Positions 24,417 to 37,700 of a stretch of DNA of 64,000 nt are shown here, piece after piece (position 1 is the first letter of the stretch; each line of letters starts with the position of its first letter). The stretch is from Parascedosporium putredinis (Eukaryota; Ascomycota; Sordariomycetes; Microascales; Microascaceae), in contig CASHTG010000012.1 in assembly GCA_949357655.1 (NCBI GenBank), positions 3,410,001 through 3,474,000 of the forward strand, given 5' to 3'. Below the pieces are notes generated by a model that saw only the letters and a program-made list of their open reading frames with translations, was not told where the DNA came from and made no database searches. The position numbers and the translations under genes are program-made.

Positions 24417-27400
24417 AGATTTTCGAGCTCAAGCACATCCATCGGACGCCATGATTTCGAAAATGGTTGTCTATCTTTTTCCGTTTCCTATTCTCTGAAC
24501 GAAACGACCTTTTGCCTTGTGCTTCCCTTTTCTTTTTTTTTTCTTTTTCTTTTTATCTACTACTCGGAACATATACCACCGCGTCACCGATATCTTGATT
24601 TCAACCGGCGAACGGCACAAAAGCTCGGATAGTCGCGCCAGACTATTTCCAGCGCAGCGGTATTACACTGGCGGGCTTTCTTCGAGACGCCAACTGGTAT
24701 TTTAGCCGGTGCGCAGAGTATTTTTATCCCATGCCGGGAACACTGTGGGATGGGGCCTCGGCGCGATCCTCATTCACCTTGCATCTCATGTTTTTCGAGC
24801 CCACTTTTCTTTCTTTCCGACTTGGTACTCCGCACGAAAAAAAGAAAAGAAAAAGGCGCGGGGTGGGTGAGTGGGAAGGGAGAAAGGGGGCTGCCGATAT
24901 CCTAACTGCTAATGATGGTTTTATTTGTTATCTTTTGTTGAGAACTCGCACAATGCCTGCCTCTTTTTTTCAAAGACAGCGAGGATGGCACTATATGAAA
25001 GGATTTGGGAAGGAACCCCAAGGGGGCGGGGGCGTCTTGGGATTCTTTTTGGATCGTGGGGTCTTGGAACTCTTTCTGCTTTAGTCGTTTGGCTACTCTG
25101 GGTGTGCTTTTTTTCTTCTTTGCTTCTTATTTTGCAAGTTGAGGAGCTCGGAGCTTGTTTATTGTTCTTGGTTTGGACGAATTGGTTACCTCGTCACTGA
25201 AGTTAAAGAAAGCAGATGATTGTACGCTCTTGGGGAGGCAAGGCACTTCTTGCTCTTCCCACCAAAACAATATGAATGGGGGAGGGTTTGTGTTTTGCTC
25301 GTTCAAAATCTACATGTATGCAGAATAGTAGCATCAATCGATGATGGAATGCAGTTTCGAACATGATCTTTTCTCCTTGTCCCACATGTGATGATGGCTG
25401 GTGCTGCCTACATGTACGTGAAGCAAGATTCTTCAACGATATGATATGCGCGTTGGCGGTGCATTCTCGAACGGCGTTCGCATTGGAGTTGATGGTTGAT
25501 GTGATGCGGTGAGCCCGTTGCGAGGCCACCCTCCACGCCCTCCTCCATGACCGCGCTCCACATGCTGCCCGTCTAAGTGCAGGCCTATCCACTCCGATGG
25601 TCTCCGATGGTCTCCGACGCCCATTTTGCTGCACTCGATCGATCTTTTTCTCCTTTGAATGGCAATTTCTCTTTGATCAAGCAGTTGATTTGCATTGTAT
25701 GGATAGGCGCAGAAGAGAGGCGTGCGGTATCTATACTTTTGGGGTGTGTGCCCACGTTTGCTCCCAAGTACCGCTACCCCCTTGCGTGAACGGCGTGGAG
25801 CAGCGATCAAATCCGAACTGATATCTGGCTATTTACTTTCTTATCATATCAGTGATCTCTCCGGAACCATCGTATGCTTGAAATTGGACGCGGTGACTGT
25901 CGCGGGACTACCCAGATGCCAGAGCAGGCCTATCATATCGGAAAATGTGCGTTGAGAAGTGCTCACAACACGTACTTGCACGTCTAAATGATGTGATGGG
26001 ATGAACTTGGAGAGACCAAACAGCCTTTCATCCCTTTATTCACCTTCAATCCTTGAATACGTAGTGTCATCGGACATGAATCACATCTAGAACAAGAGGC
26101 GATTCGCTCACCCCCTTCCTTCTTTCCCACCCCTGGTCTGGCTCGCGGGAAGTGTTTAGGCTAATAAGGACGAGAGAAAAGCCAAGTTTGGGGACCAGGG
26201 GAACGAAGGGAACGAACGGAATGAAAGGGGGAGTTGGATCGGAGAAACGAACGTTGCATGGGAATAGCAACGGGACTCTCTATCCCATTGATGGTTCATC
26301 TTTCCTTCCAGAATATCCATGGAGATTGAGGGGGTAGGGCTAGTACGCTAGTGTCCTTTGCCTCGTCACCAGCTCCCATGGCTAATCTTCTTCTTCTTTT
26401 CTTTTTTTCTTTTTCCCCGAGACCGACGTATAATATTCGTGTCGCTCGAGGGGGTTCGCGGGAGAGGTCCATCCCGAAGCGGCGAGCTAGCAAGATCGAA
26501 CGAGTTTGGGGAGCGAGGCAGGGTCTCCCGTTTTCCGCCCCCTCATCCTTTCTCCCCGTTCCTGTTCCTGTTCCCGGCCACCAGTGGAGGGATGCGACGG
26601 CACACTGCCGGACGGCGCGGGCCCTTAAAAGTCTGGGCGCTGCAACTCGAAATTGATGGGTAACGAAAAGAATCGGGCAGGCTGCCTTTCTTTTTCTTTT
26701 TCCCTTCCGTCAAAACTGTTCAGCCGCCTGCTCCTTTTCCCTTGCTGCTGACTGGTTTCGTGATTGAGCGTTCGGTGAAGTTGCTGCCGTTGAGCGGGAT
26801 CTAACCTCTTCCAGCCGTCACATATCAATCGTTGATTTGATAAGAGCTACCACGTTGCCTCTGCACAATTTCAACTTGATCCAACATGAAATGGGGTTTT
26901 TCCTTTTGTCACATTAAATATGCGCAGGACCGCTCTTCAGTCATGAGCACGCCACTCCTGCCTCGGTAACCAAGTGGTGAATCAATTGACGTCTACGAGA
27001 TGGCTACAGGGCATTTGTGGTGTTCATCGATGATGCTTGCGCCACACTAGGGCCTGTGGCGAGTGTGTGTACCATCACTCTGGTTCTAGACCCCAGGGCC
27101 CTGGCCCACATGTCGTCCGTTTGGCAGGGGTGGTCTTGAGCTCAGAGCAAGGTGCTTGGAAGGGCACCTAGACGAGGCCGGCTCAACTTGTACGCTGCGT
27201 CTAGCCCCCTTGAATCAACACAGATCCCAACATACCGAGGTATACATTTTTCGATTTCCTGGGTCAGGGCAAGTTGGGAAGGGTGGCCCTTGGCTTTTCC
27301 TGGTGTGGCGGGTGCGGATCTTCGGCGTCGAAACATGGTCGATGATGCGACACCTTGGTAGGTCCAAGCAAGAAAAAAAAAAAAAAGGCCAGCGGGAGAG

Positions 27401-28006
27401 AGAGCAAGAGTCTACGAGGGGCTAGGGAAAATCCCAAGAGCGTGGAGGGAAAAGAGAAAAAAAGAAAAAGAACTCTGCGCATCAGATATCCAAAAGAAAA
27501 CTACCCAGCTGAAGCTTCCTTAGGCGAAGTGGTCTGGCTTCGCTTTGCACATCGCCAATCACAGGAGCGACAGGGAACCGGATCCCATTCGATTCCTCGT
27601 CCGAGCCCCTCCATGGTGAAATTGAACGTGATCGCAGCCCTTTCGGATGCGCTAGCCGCCACCTTCCGCCGCCACCCCTAAGAACTAACGTCGTCCACGA
27701 GACCTCCGACGAACCCTTCAACGCCGAGCGCTGCTTTTCGACTTTGAACGATACAGGAGAACCTGCCCTCTCTCTCTTCTTCGTCCCCCGACTCCGAGGC
27801 GATTAAAATATCCCGGCTCCCTTTACCACGAGCGTTGCGCAACCGCTTTTGCGACGCGAATTCGCCGACCCTTTACTTCCTCCCCGCGCGACAAACATAC
27901 GAAATCGCGACTACTCTCCCGGTTTGCTAGCGCATTGTCAACAGCGTAGCTACACGTCGAAAGGCGGACGTAGAATATACCACACCACATAATATAGCAC
28001 TGTGCC
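24417..28006. other. 3.6-kb gene-poor region
   Basis: The first 500 bases are T/C-rich 3' flank of the activator gene. The rest shows no recognisable coding or RNA gene. Features are a short imperfect repeat of GATGGTCTCC around 25597-25618 and an A run near 27369-27384. The final 400 bases before 28007 are C/A-rich and probably the promoter/5' leader of the phosphodiesterase gene. Confidence 0.45.
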
Positions 28007-29614
28007 ATGGTCCCTCGAGAAACGAGGCCTCTGCTTACCGCAGAGAATGATCCTCATCTTCCAGGTACGGCGCCCCCACCACTCTCCCTTCTTCTCTCCT
28101 CTCTGCGCGCCCAAGCCTCCCTTCGCTCGCGCTAGCTATGGCATGGTCTCTACTATAGTTGGGCCGTCTCTTGCCGCCCACAAAGACACGGTATACTAAC
28201 AGGGGGACTCTGGTCCGGCTTTAGATCCGTACTGGGCGCGCCAGTGGAAGATGACCAAGGTCGACGACCCAGTCACCGCGCCCCAATGTATCGCGCACAG
28301 AGGCTACAAAGCCAAGTATCCCGAAAACTCCATGGCAGCGTTTAGAGGCGCCGTGTCCGCCGGCGCCCACGCTATAGAATCGGATCTCCACCTCACGAGA
28401 GACGGAGTCGTGGTTCTGTCTCATGTAAGCCGCCCCGTCCTCGTCCCCGACGCCCGGTAACCCTGACCCGGTTGCTATTGGGAAGGCAAGGCTTTGAGCT
28501 GACTGGACCGATTGTGTCCATTGCCTGCCTCTCTATATAGGACGGGACCTTGAAGAGATGCTTTGGCGTCGACAAGAGGATCGACGACTGCGACTGGGAC
28601 TACATAAGCACTCTCCGGACGTTACGCGCACCGCATGAGCGCATGCCCAGGCTTTCCGAACTCCTCGCCTTCCTGACGGAAGATGGCCACGAGGATGTGT
28701 GGCTACTCTTGGATATCAAAGTGAGTTGCGGATAGGCCTCTGCTCTTGAAATCCGAGGGTTTCATCCTCTCGACTTCCAAAGATGTTTCATCTTTTTACA
28801 AGAAAAACACCGTCCTCTAGCTAACCACGTCGGGATCTGTCTAGCTCGATGATGACTGCGAGGAGCTGATGCGCCGAACAGCCGACACCGTCGCGGCGTG
28901 CCCCCAGCGCAACGCGAGACCCTGGAACGAAAGGATAATATTTGGCTGTTGGAATGTAGGTTCCCCCCTCCCTTCCTCACCTCCCCGTGGCGCCCTCTCC
29001 ACCCATTCTCCGCCCCCAGTCTCAGGAACTGCACGACGCCCACGCCAACGTTCCAGCTCGCTAACGCCGGGGGTGTAAACCCCACCACAGCAAGCCTACA
29101 TCGCAAAAGCGCGCGCCTTCCTCCCCGCCTTCCCCTCTCCCACATCGGCTTCTCCCTCCCCTACGCCAACCGCCTCCTCCCCGCCCACCCCAACCTCTCC
29201 TTCAACCTCCTCCAAATTGTCCTCGCCGGGCCCCTCGGCCCCCGCTTCCTCCTCTCCGCCCGCTCCTCCCGCCGCCCCGTCTTCGCCTGGACCGTGAACC
29301 GCGAGCGCTGGATGGAGTGGGCCGTCCGCGCCCGCGTCGACGGCGTCATCACCGATAACCCCGCCCTGTACCTCGAAGTCTGCGCGCGCTGGCTCCGCGA
29401 GGAAGAGTCCCGCCGCCAGGCCCCGCCGCCCGGCGGAAGAAGCGTCGTTCGGAAAGCTGCTAGGTTCGGTAAGAGGAGGGGCTTGGTGAGCGATGCCCTG
29501 AGCATGGCTGGTCTCTTGTGCATGAACCTCTTCGCCGCTTGTATTTCTGTCCTCTTCACCATCATGGGTCGTTATGACCGTGTCACGATAAAACCAAGGG
29601 CAAAGACACGCTAG
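28007..29614 (+). CDS. PGC1: Pgc1-type phosphatidylglycerol phospholipase C / GDPD-family protein (one frameshift)
   Basis: Glycerophosphodiester phosphodiesterase-fold enzyme. The yeast orthologue cleaves phosphatidylglycerol to limit its level in membranes. Five exons: 28007-28064, 28225-28424, 28541-28720, 28845-28955 and 29091-29614. All phases fit. Catalytic motifs are visible: [13 protein letters not shown] (His-Arg-Gly), [11 protein letters not shown] (Glu-x-Asp metal site), the following SHDGTLKR (second His), LLLDIK, and WTVN and VDGVITDNP near the C-terminus. A hydrophobic C-terminal helix ([22 protein letters not shown]) matches the tail anchor of Pgc1. In exon 5 the C run at 29132-29135 is one base short; with it restored the protein reads [15 protein letters not shown] and is about 357 aa. 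Confidence 0.88.
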
Positions 29615-30379
29615 ATCAAAGGTGCCAGGGGACCCCTCCCCCTTTTCTTTCTCCCCCTCTTTTTGTCTAGTTTGTCTTGGGAAGTTGCACACCAATCGGG
29701 AAGGATAGCGATTCTCGGTCACTGTGGTAAGGGGAGAAGATTCTGATGTTCCTGATAAGACGGCATGAAGGTCACCGTATATTTGTACATCGCACATAGT
29801 CACAACGCATAAAGTTCATAGCATTGAAGCAACTGATTACAACATAAACTTGACCTGTTCTTGTTCCTCTAGCGCTTCCGGGTGTTACATGTAGAATATT
29901 ATGCACCTGATCTACCTTGTTGAAGAATCTAGCTTTCAACTAGCATAGAATGCCAAGTCTAGTACGGTGGATAGGGAACCCGAAGCAGAACCCTGGTAAC
30001 TACACTCCAGATATCGCACTCGCACCGGTAAATGAAAGGGGCGACGGGAGCGGGGGCTTATCGCGTTTTTTGTTAATTTTCTGTATTTCCATTGCTAAAC
30101 TCTAAAGCATCTCTCTTCTGTTTTTTGGTGTTCTCTTGCCTATCTTGAGAAAACAAAAATGCCATCTAACCATATTGAGGAACTCCCGTGAGCTAGAATC
30201 CGCTCGGAATGAAAGGTGAATGAGAGAAGGAAAAAGAACAAGGAAAAAAAAAAAAAGAGGAAAGGCGTGTCATAGATACCGATCCCTCAACCCTTCTTCG
30301 ACGGATAGTACTCATTCCGACTAACCCAATATCCGCATGTGCTAAGCTCTCCCTCCCTCTACATCTCTCGTTCTCGCGA
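29615..30379. other. convergent intergenic region
   Basis: Shared 3' flank of the phosphodiesterase and Rtf1 genes. An A run at 30245-30255 and T-rich stretches at 30064-30135 are compatible with 3' UTR/terminator sequence. No gene was recognised. Confidence 0.45.
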
Positions 30380-32635
30380 TTAGTCGATCTCAACGTCAAT
30401 GTCGAGATCAAGAGACGCAATAATGTCGTCGTCCATAAGGGGCTTGTGCACCGTGGGAATGCCCTTATTTTCCGCATACTTTTGCTCTTGCAATTTCGCA
30501 ATTTGCGGGAGCACTTGCTTCTCCGAGAGCGGCTTGGGAGTGCCGTTGGGTGTATTTGCTCCGCTTCCGGGCTTGGAGCCTGGCTTCGGTGAACCTTCCT
30601 CGAAATCGTGCACGAATTTAGCCCGAGTCCTCAGCCGCCTCGACGGATCATCCTGTACCGCTTCACCCCGCGCCAGTTTCTGCTCAATCTCGCGGGCCCT
30701 ATGCCTTTCCTGAAGCTGCGCCCTCCGTACCTCCTCATTGTTGCGTCGGCGAATGTCGGCGTTCAACTTGGCAAGGCGATCTTGTTGGTTAGACGAGAGA
30801 CTACTCGACTGCGGGTTGAGTGAGGTTCTGAATGCAAGGCCCGCGGCCTTACCTAGGCTGTCAAGTTCGGCCTGTAGCTGGCTCGCTAGGATAGGGTTGT
30901 TTGCTGCTTTGGCGTCTTCAACTGCCCTGACTAAGTTCTCCCGGGCCTCAGGGTCATACTTCTTCCGCAGCAGGTTCTTCTGATCCACCATCATCGTGAT
31001 TTCGTCATTGCTGAGTCTATAGGCGACGAGTTCGCGTAGCTCATCTAGCTTCCTGTCTAGCGTCGATTTTTGGGGTAAGTAAGACCTCGGTCGCGAAGCA
31101 CCTTCTTGAAGCGATCAAGCTCGTCCTAGCATCATAGTAGTGTGAGTTGTGCAATTGCTACAAGACCATAGAGTTGAAAGGGGCGCGTACCTCTGTGAAT
31201 TTGCCGCTGGACATGGCGATGAAGGGGTAGTGTTCCGTCTTCGAGCCGATCCCCGCGAGAACGTGCTGATCTGTTACGAACTGTTTCTTGCCGGACATAT
31301 CCGCCATCGCGTATGCTCTTCCAGTCGTGAAACCTACGGTTGCACTTGTCAGCTTCAGAACAACCATCCCCAGCCGTTAGTAGAACGTACCTTTGATACA
31401 GACCATATGGTACTGTTGCTGGCCGCCCACAGGTTTGCCAAGGACTCGGACGTAGCAGTCTGTCAGAGCCTTTTCGAACCCCGGCTTAAAGCACACTTCG
31501 GCGAAATTGTTTCGACTAATCCGCAGACGCTCAAAGTCCACAAGCTGGGCCTCAACGTTGCGCGATTCTCGCGCAGGGCTTTAGGCGATCATCCCGGTCG
31601 TCATCTTCCTCTTCTCCGTAGCCGTACCCATAGTCGCGATCGCGCGACTTGTTTGGCGTCTGGGTGTCTCGCTGGCGCTCTCGATCCTCTTCACGTCGGC
31701 GCATACGGTCGTTCTTTTCGGCCCGCGCGCGTCGAAGGGTATCTATCCCGGAGCTGGTCTCGCCAGCTCTGGTGCCATCGATCCTAGTCCGTTGCCTCGA
31801 GGGCTTACGCTGGTCGTCGAGATCAGCATCGTCCGCCGACCGCTTGCGGCGCTGTTCCTTTTCCTTCTCTTCTGCCGCGGAAACGAGTTGACGAAGCATA
31901 CGGTTCTGCTTGAAACGCTGGTTCTCTTCTCGACGCTCCGCAAGAATCGTTTCGCGCTCCACTTCTCGCATTTTCGAGATCTCGGCCTTCTCTGCCAAAC
32001 TGACGTATAACCCTTCGATAGGATATTTCTCCTCCACGTCATCATTCCCGCCATCATCTTGTTGGGGCTCGGCATCCGAGTCTGATTCATCCATCGGCGC
32101 TGACTTGAGTGAGCTGGGAGAGGAAGGCGCAGAGATACTATGTGCGCGATAGAATTGTTAGTTATGCAAGGCTCCAGACAACGGATCCAAGTCGACATGG
32201 CCAGCAAAGGGCAAAGGGATGAGTTTGAAGGGTAGCCCTTTGGACGGGACGGGGAGGCGACGGCTAGCTCGCAGATAGCCAAGGACAACGAGTAAACCAC
32301 TCGTGCCGCGGCGAGTTGAATGGAAGCAGGCAGGCCGTGATGAAGATGACAATTGGTAGCGAGAGAGACGGATGGGTATGGAATTAAGCAATGAAGGCCA
32401 GGAAGTAGACCATGACTTACGCTTCACCCTCCTCTACCTCTCCATCATCCCCAGAGTCGGCCCTCCTGTTTCCCTTCTTTGCGCTCCTCGATCCCGATCC
32501 CCTTCTACCATAACCTCTGTCAGATCCCGACCTATCCGCAGGCTCGGGAGACAGGGAGGCTTGTCTGCTCTCATCACCCGATTCATCCTCATCGGAACCC
32601 GCCAGCGCCAAAAGTTCGTCGTCGATATCGGCCAT
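30380..32635 (-). CDS. rtf1: RNA polymerase II-associated protein Rtf1 (Paf1 complex, Plus3 domain; frame breaks)
   Basis: Nuclear elongation factor subunit that links the Paf1 complex to RNA polymerase II and promotes H2B ubiquitination. Four exons: 32635-32421, 32137-31391, 31333-31191 and 31125-30380, about 616 aa. The N-terminus (MADIDDELLALAGSDED) is acidic/Ser-rich, as usual for Rtf1. A long charged region follows, then the Plus3 domain: LVDFERLRISRNNFAEVCF, GFEKALTDCYVRVLGKP, TTGRAYAMADMSGKKQFVTDQH, FKKVLRDRGLTYP and LSNDEITMMVDQK. A basic coiled stretch leads to an acidic end (LDLDIDVEID). Two frame changes occur. One is at 31567-31580, where reading resumes as ARESRNVEAQ. The other is a missing base in the T run at 31067-31071, after LTYP. 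Confidence 0.9.
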
Positions 32636-33390
32636 GGCTGCAGACCGTCTTTAATCGTTCGAAAGAGCCCGAAAAAGGTGATTTCGAAGGGGGCGTGGAT
32701 TTCGAGATGGGTGGATCAGTGGTTGTGTCTTGGCGGTGCCTTCAAGACGAGAGGCGCGTCTGGACGATCTCGCGTAGCCACTTTTTGACCCTAGACAATG
32801 AAACAAGGGTGATGGCTTTTCGTTGGAAAGTGTTGAGAAAATTTCGTGTTCTGCAGAGTTGAGAGATCCAGTAAGTGCAGAGACTCGCGGAAGAGGCGTA
32901 TGGAGCCGGGAATTGAGGCGGTAGAGGAGAAATGTGGATGTTGGAGGCGAAAGCAGGGGGACAAGGAGACGCAGCCCTTCCAACTTCCTAAGCACGATGT
33001 CGTCGCTTGTGGGTCTACAAGCCCCCTTTCTAGCATAGTCGTTTTACTATCATAAAGCCATCCGTATAGTATGGTATCTACCGGGTTATACAGGTATATG
33101 TGGTTAAAAAGACTTCTCCTTAATATAGACTCTACGTTTAATGGAATGTGCTTTTATCCATAATTTCCTCCCAGCTTCCCGCTTGTGCATTAATATGTAC
33201 TAGGGAAGCTGTGGAATGATAAAATCGTACCATCAAAAGCCATCTCGGTATCCCAGCGTCCCCACCCTTATTTTGGTGTTCTCCAAGACCTATATTGCCC
33301 GAACCAAAGCTGGAGCTGGGCACTTGGTATGCACGCGTAGGGAAAATTTTCGAATCCGATACGGTCCAGCACTCCCACTTCCGCTCCACG
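32636..33390. other. divergent promoter region (rtf1 / coq7)
   Basis: About 750 bases separate two divergent start codons. No conserved reading frame was recognised, so I take this as a shared bidirectional promoter with two 5' leaders. No specific element can be named with confidence. Confidence 0.45.
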
Positions 33391-34221
33391 ATGGCGGCCC
33401 CTCGAGCTTTCGCGCAGACTCGCGCCGCCCTCCGATTCCGGGACCCGATTCCGCTTTCCGGCTCTCGATGCGCCCGTCTCCTATCCACATCTCCCCTCCA
33501 GCGCGCCAGCCCTGTCGATTCAAGCAGCAGGATGCTCCGAAGCGCAAGGCACTCACAAAGGAGCAGCGCGATTTCCTCTCCTCTGCGGTACGTAGGCGTA
33601 GCATCACCCACCCTCTAATCCGACCCCACACGCCCTGGGACGGGGAATAAAAAGGATTTTTCCAAAGACTAATAAGTGCCGGGAATGCAGCTCCGCGTGA
33701 ACCAGTCCGGCGAGCTTGCCGCCACCCTCATCTATTCCGCGCAGACTCCCTGCTCGTCTCGAAACACCCGCACCTCCGACCCCATGAAGCACATGTACGA
33801 CCAGGAAGAAGGCCACCTCAAAACTTTCAACGCCATGCTGGCGAAGCACCGCATACGGCCCTCAGCCCTTTACCCCCTGTGGCAGGTCATGGCTACCGGT
33901 CTGGGATGGGGAACCGCAATGATGGGCCGCGAGGCCGCCATGGCTTGCACCGAGGCGGTGGAGACCGAGATCGGGGATCATTACAACAATCAAATCCGTA
34001 CCCTTCTTGAAATCATTTCCGAATGGGAGCGTGATGGCTATGATGTCGGCGACGAGTTGAAGACGTTTCTCAGTACGCTTAGGAGGATACGGGACGAGGA
34101 GCTTGAGCATCTCGATCACGCCGTCGAACATGACGCTAAGAAGGCCGAACCACACTGGTTGTTGACTGGAGCCATCCGCATTGGCTGCAGAGGGGCCATT
34201 TGGGTCAGCGAGCGGGTATAA
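33391..34221 (+). CDS. coq7: 5-demethoxyubiquinone hydroxylase Coq7 (mitochondrial, one frameshift)
   Basis: Di-iron monooxygenase of ubiquinone biosynthesis, on the matrix side of the mitochondrial inner membrane. Exon 1 is 33391-33587 and exon 2 33691-34221, about 242 aa. The N-terminus (MAAPRAFAQTRAALRFR...ARLLSTSP) is a good mitochondrial presequence. The four-helix domain starts LRVNQSGELAA, supplying the first Glu ligand. It continues with MYDQEEGHLKTF (Glu and His ligands), ACTEAVETEIGDHYNNQ (Glu ligands) and DEELEHLDHAVEH (Glu and His ligands). All expected metal ligands appear present. The presequence and domain are out of frame by one base; the C run at 33510-33512 is the likeliest site, as one added base continues into DAPKRKALTKEQRDF. 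No other break is seen. Confidence 0.9.
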
Positions 34222-34796
34222 TCGTTGGAGCGTGACGGACTAAAATGGGACGTTGTAGATATATGTATATTTGTACAGTACAGAGCAAAATGTGCCCTCG
34301 GGGCCTCGGGGGCCGTGTATTTTTTTAAGACTAAACCAGGAGACTAGGAATAAGGCGAAACTCAAGTAAACTAAAGATAAGGAAAGTTTTTACAAAGGAG
34401 AGCGCCACGAAGAGAGGCGATGATGATATGAAAACAGATGGTGTGCTACTGTGATGCAGGTGGGGCCCCAATGCTCCCCTTGCTCGAACGAACTTTGAGA
34501 CGTACTGGATGTGTTACAGACCCGAAAGTAGGAAAGAGAAAAAGAAAGGGAAAAAACTCCAAGTGATGCAGCGTCGGGGTACATGTAGTTCTCGGAAGAA
34601 GTAGAGGGAAAAGGAAGAGCGAAGAAAGGGGAGGGAGGAGGCAACGAGAGGCGGGGAAAAGGAAGATAAATCAAAAGGTAAAAAGAACAGCGTTTAGAAG
34701 ACGAGCTGGGTAAGATTACAAATGTCTATAGGTGTAAAGTGTCAAAATTGCTGTTCCGCTTCTGAACTGCCCTCTCACTCGATATCGATGAATGTG
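34222..34796. other. convergent intergenic region
   Basis: Common 3' flank of coq7 and the phospholipase D gene. Purine-rich stretches at 34519-34560 and 34600-34680 are simple low-complexity DNA. No gene was recognised. Confidence 0.45.
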
Positions 34797-37700
34797 TTAA
34801 GTGCTGAGAAAAACCGTTAGTAAACATCCATGGAGCTGGGATTGTTCAAAATAGCTCGAAAACTATCAAGTTTGGGAAACTTACTAGATGCTGATTGGCG
34901 CCATTCCGTCGAGGTGGAAGCCCCAGTTGTTGTTGCTCTCCTCCGTCACGAGCCAGTCGTAGGGGAAGTAGACAATGTTGCCCCTCGTGAGGTTGAGGAG
35001 ATCCTCTGCTTCATCCTTGGTGAGCACATCCTCGGATGGGCCTCGGCGGCTCGTCTTGGTCGTCCCCTACGACGGCGCCTCATTGAGCCGACATTGTTAT
35101 TGATGGACGCCGAGGTGTCACGCGAGGCCGGCTTTTCAAGAGGTAGGAAGGTCGTCCGTCGCTTCTCCTTGACGGGGTCAAGGAACCTGGTGGTGAGGGT
35201 CGCCTGTTGCTCGAGTGGGGGAACGGAACATCCCCAGGCGGGAAAATGGGCGACGGTTGCTCCTGGGAATGACCCGTAGGAATCTTTTCCAAGTCAACCC
35301 CAAGCTGGGCCTCCCGTTCGCCCCTAGCTCCCCGTCGATGCCCGCTGCCGCCTTCTTCTCGTCTAGTTCGCCTCCCTCCTCGTCGGGCACGACGATAGCC
35401 GGGTTAGCATCCCGGCTAGGCGGCATCACCTTCTCGGAAAGATGCTCAGGTGCGGGAGGCCCAGTAGAGCCCTTGCTCTGAGGCTTGGCAGATTTGTTGA
35501 GGTCTGCCGTCTGGTACTCATGGAAATTCTTGGCATACTGGGAGTATTCACGATATTCTGGCCAAGTCTTCACTTCGAATCCGGCATGCACCGGAAAACT
35601 TCCCGGTACAATCGAGTGTTGTTATCGGCGGTTCTATTCCAGACATCCTCCAGGAAACTGGTGTTGAGAGGATCTCGCATACAATCTTTGTCAATGTATG
35701 CGAGCTTGATCTCAGCAGCAAGAGGGTGAGAGGGCTCCTCTCCCACCCTACCTTCGTGCTCTGGGAACGCCGGGGGCCACCAATATCCGTGTCATCCACG
35801 GCAGGTAGACTAGGGAGCTGACTTGCTCGGGGCAGGCCAAGTTGTTCGGTGGTGCGGCGGTTCATTGGCGGAATCGGGGGTAGGCGGTCGCTAGTGTCTA
35901 GAGGCCCTATATCGCTATGCCGGCTAGTCGACCGGGGACGGGAGTGGTGGTGATGGTGGAGAGCCTTCTTAGGGCTGTCGAGGGTGCCTTTGCCTTCCGA
36001 AAAGATGCTGTGAACCAAGACTTCGCGGCCATCCACGATGACGGAATCTCGGCCCTCATCGATACCCAACTTGGCGGCCGTCTTCCACTTGTCTTCTCCG
36101 AATCCAGCAACCTCACGCTCGTGGTTGGCATTGTCGGTGATTCGCGGGTCATACTCGACTTGCTTGCCCTTGCTACGAATGCTAGCAGAGTCATTACCAT
36201 CATCCGGCGCCTCGGCATCACGGTTGAAGCTGCGCAGCTGCATCAAGGAGGGCGCTTAGAAGCTGACTGTTCCCCAGACGATTGGGAGCTTTGCTCCTCG
36301 TCGTAGATCTGGTCCATCTCGTTTTCGAACTGAGCTTGCTGAGACAGCTCTGCTTCACGATCTAGAAGAAGCTGTCGTTCCTCGGCCTCTATTTCATCAA
36401 CATCAAGGCCCAAATGCTCTCGCATCAGGCGCATTCGTAAAGTATGGGCGAAGCGGGAGACCTGGTACGGCTTTCCGGCCATGGTAGACCAAATCATATC
36501 AGTGTCTCGGATGATGGCAGCCACTTCAGAATCTCTGTTCCCCAACATAGATCTCTCATTGATATTCGCCGAGCCGATGAGGGCAACACGGTCGTCGGCA
36601 ATGATGATTTTGGCGTGGATATAAAGCTGCTCCGTTATCAATACGTCGTTATGCATTTTCCCCACTTTCGCAAACTGTAAAACTGGATATACTCTTCGGG
36701 ATCGATTCCGACGGCGCGGAGGCGTCCAAAGATGGACCCCTCACCACGGCAAATACTCCTGTACTGGAACTGGACGATCAGGCGAACGCTCATTCCGGGC
36801 TGCTCATCCACAGTACTCTCGAATCCGGGCATGAGCGGGATGAGGATAAAGCATTTCCAATCATCCTTGTTCTGATAAGCGCGGATGATTCGATCTACAA
36901 GAGCATCACCAATGCGATTCACAACCTTGGTATTGTATGCCTGTGTGCTGGTCACGAAAAATTGGTTCTCAATGTAGACAAAGTGTTCCGAGTCCTCAAT
37001 CATCTTGACATAGGCGTTCTGGATGCTGATTTCTGGCTCATCGATACCGAGGGACCAGTGGGCGGCCGATCGTAAGATTTGCACCTCGCAGGTACCGGAA
37101 AGGCCCATATCTTTGAATTCGTCTGGTCGCGCGTCAGGTGGGGGAGGAGGAAAGGGAGGGCGCGAGTAGGCTTGCGGCCTCGGCGCAGATAGTTCCACCT
37201 CTGGATAAAGTGTCGCGTCAAATCACGCGCGGGCTGGCCCGCCAGTTGCATTCCAACGTCATGCCAAGGCATGCGGGGGACAAGCTTTCGATTATACATG
37301 TCCTCGTAAGGCTGATGGAGGCGGAAGAAATCGTGGACACGAGGGTTGGAGTAGTCCTTGCCAAGGAACACTTGGCAGTTGCCTGGGTCGGTTGGGCGTC
37401 CGCTTTCCTCAAACCCGGTTGGCATCTCGTCTGTGAGGGGGTGTTGAGGGCAATCCCAGCGGCCGAAGCAGAGGTCGATGCCTCCGAGGAACGCGACGTC
37501 GTGGTCCACAATACACAGCTTCTCGTGGTGCGCAAAAAGAGCTGGTTCTTCTTGAACTGGTTCGGAGAGCGCTGAACAAAGATGTTTGGGTGCAAATTAT
37601 GCAGCGAGATCTTGGTGTACTCGGAGTCGATGGGGATAGCCGATTCAACATTGCGGTACACGATAACAAAGATCTTGACACCTTCACGGGCCTTGCGCTG

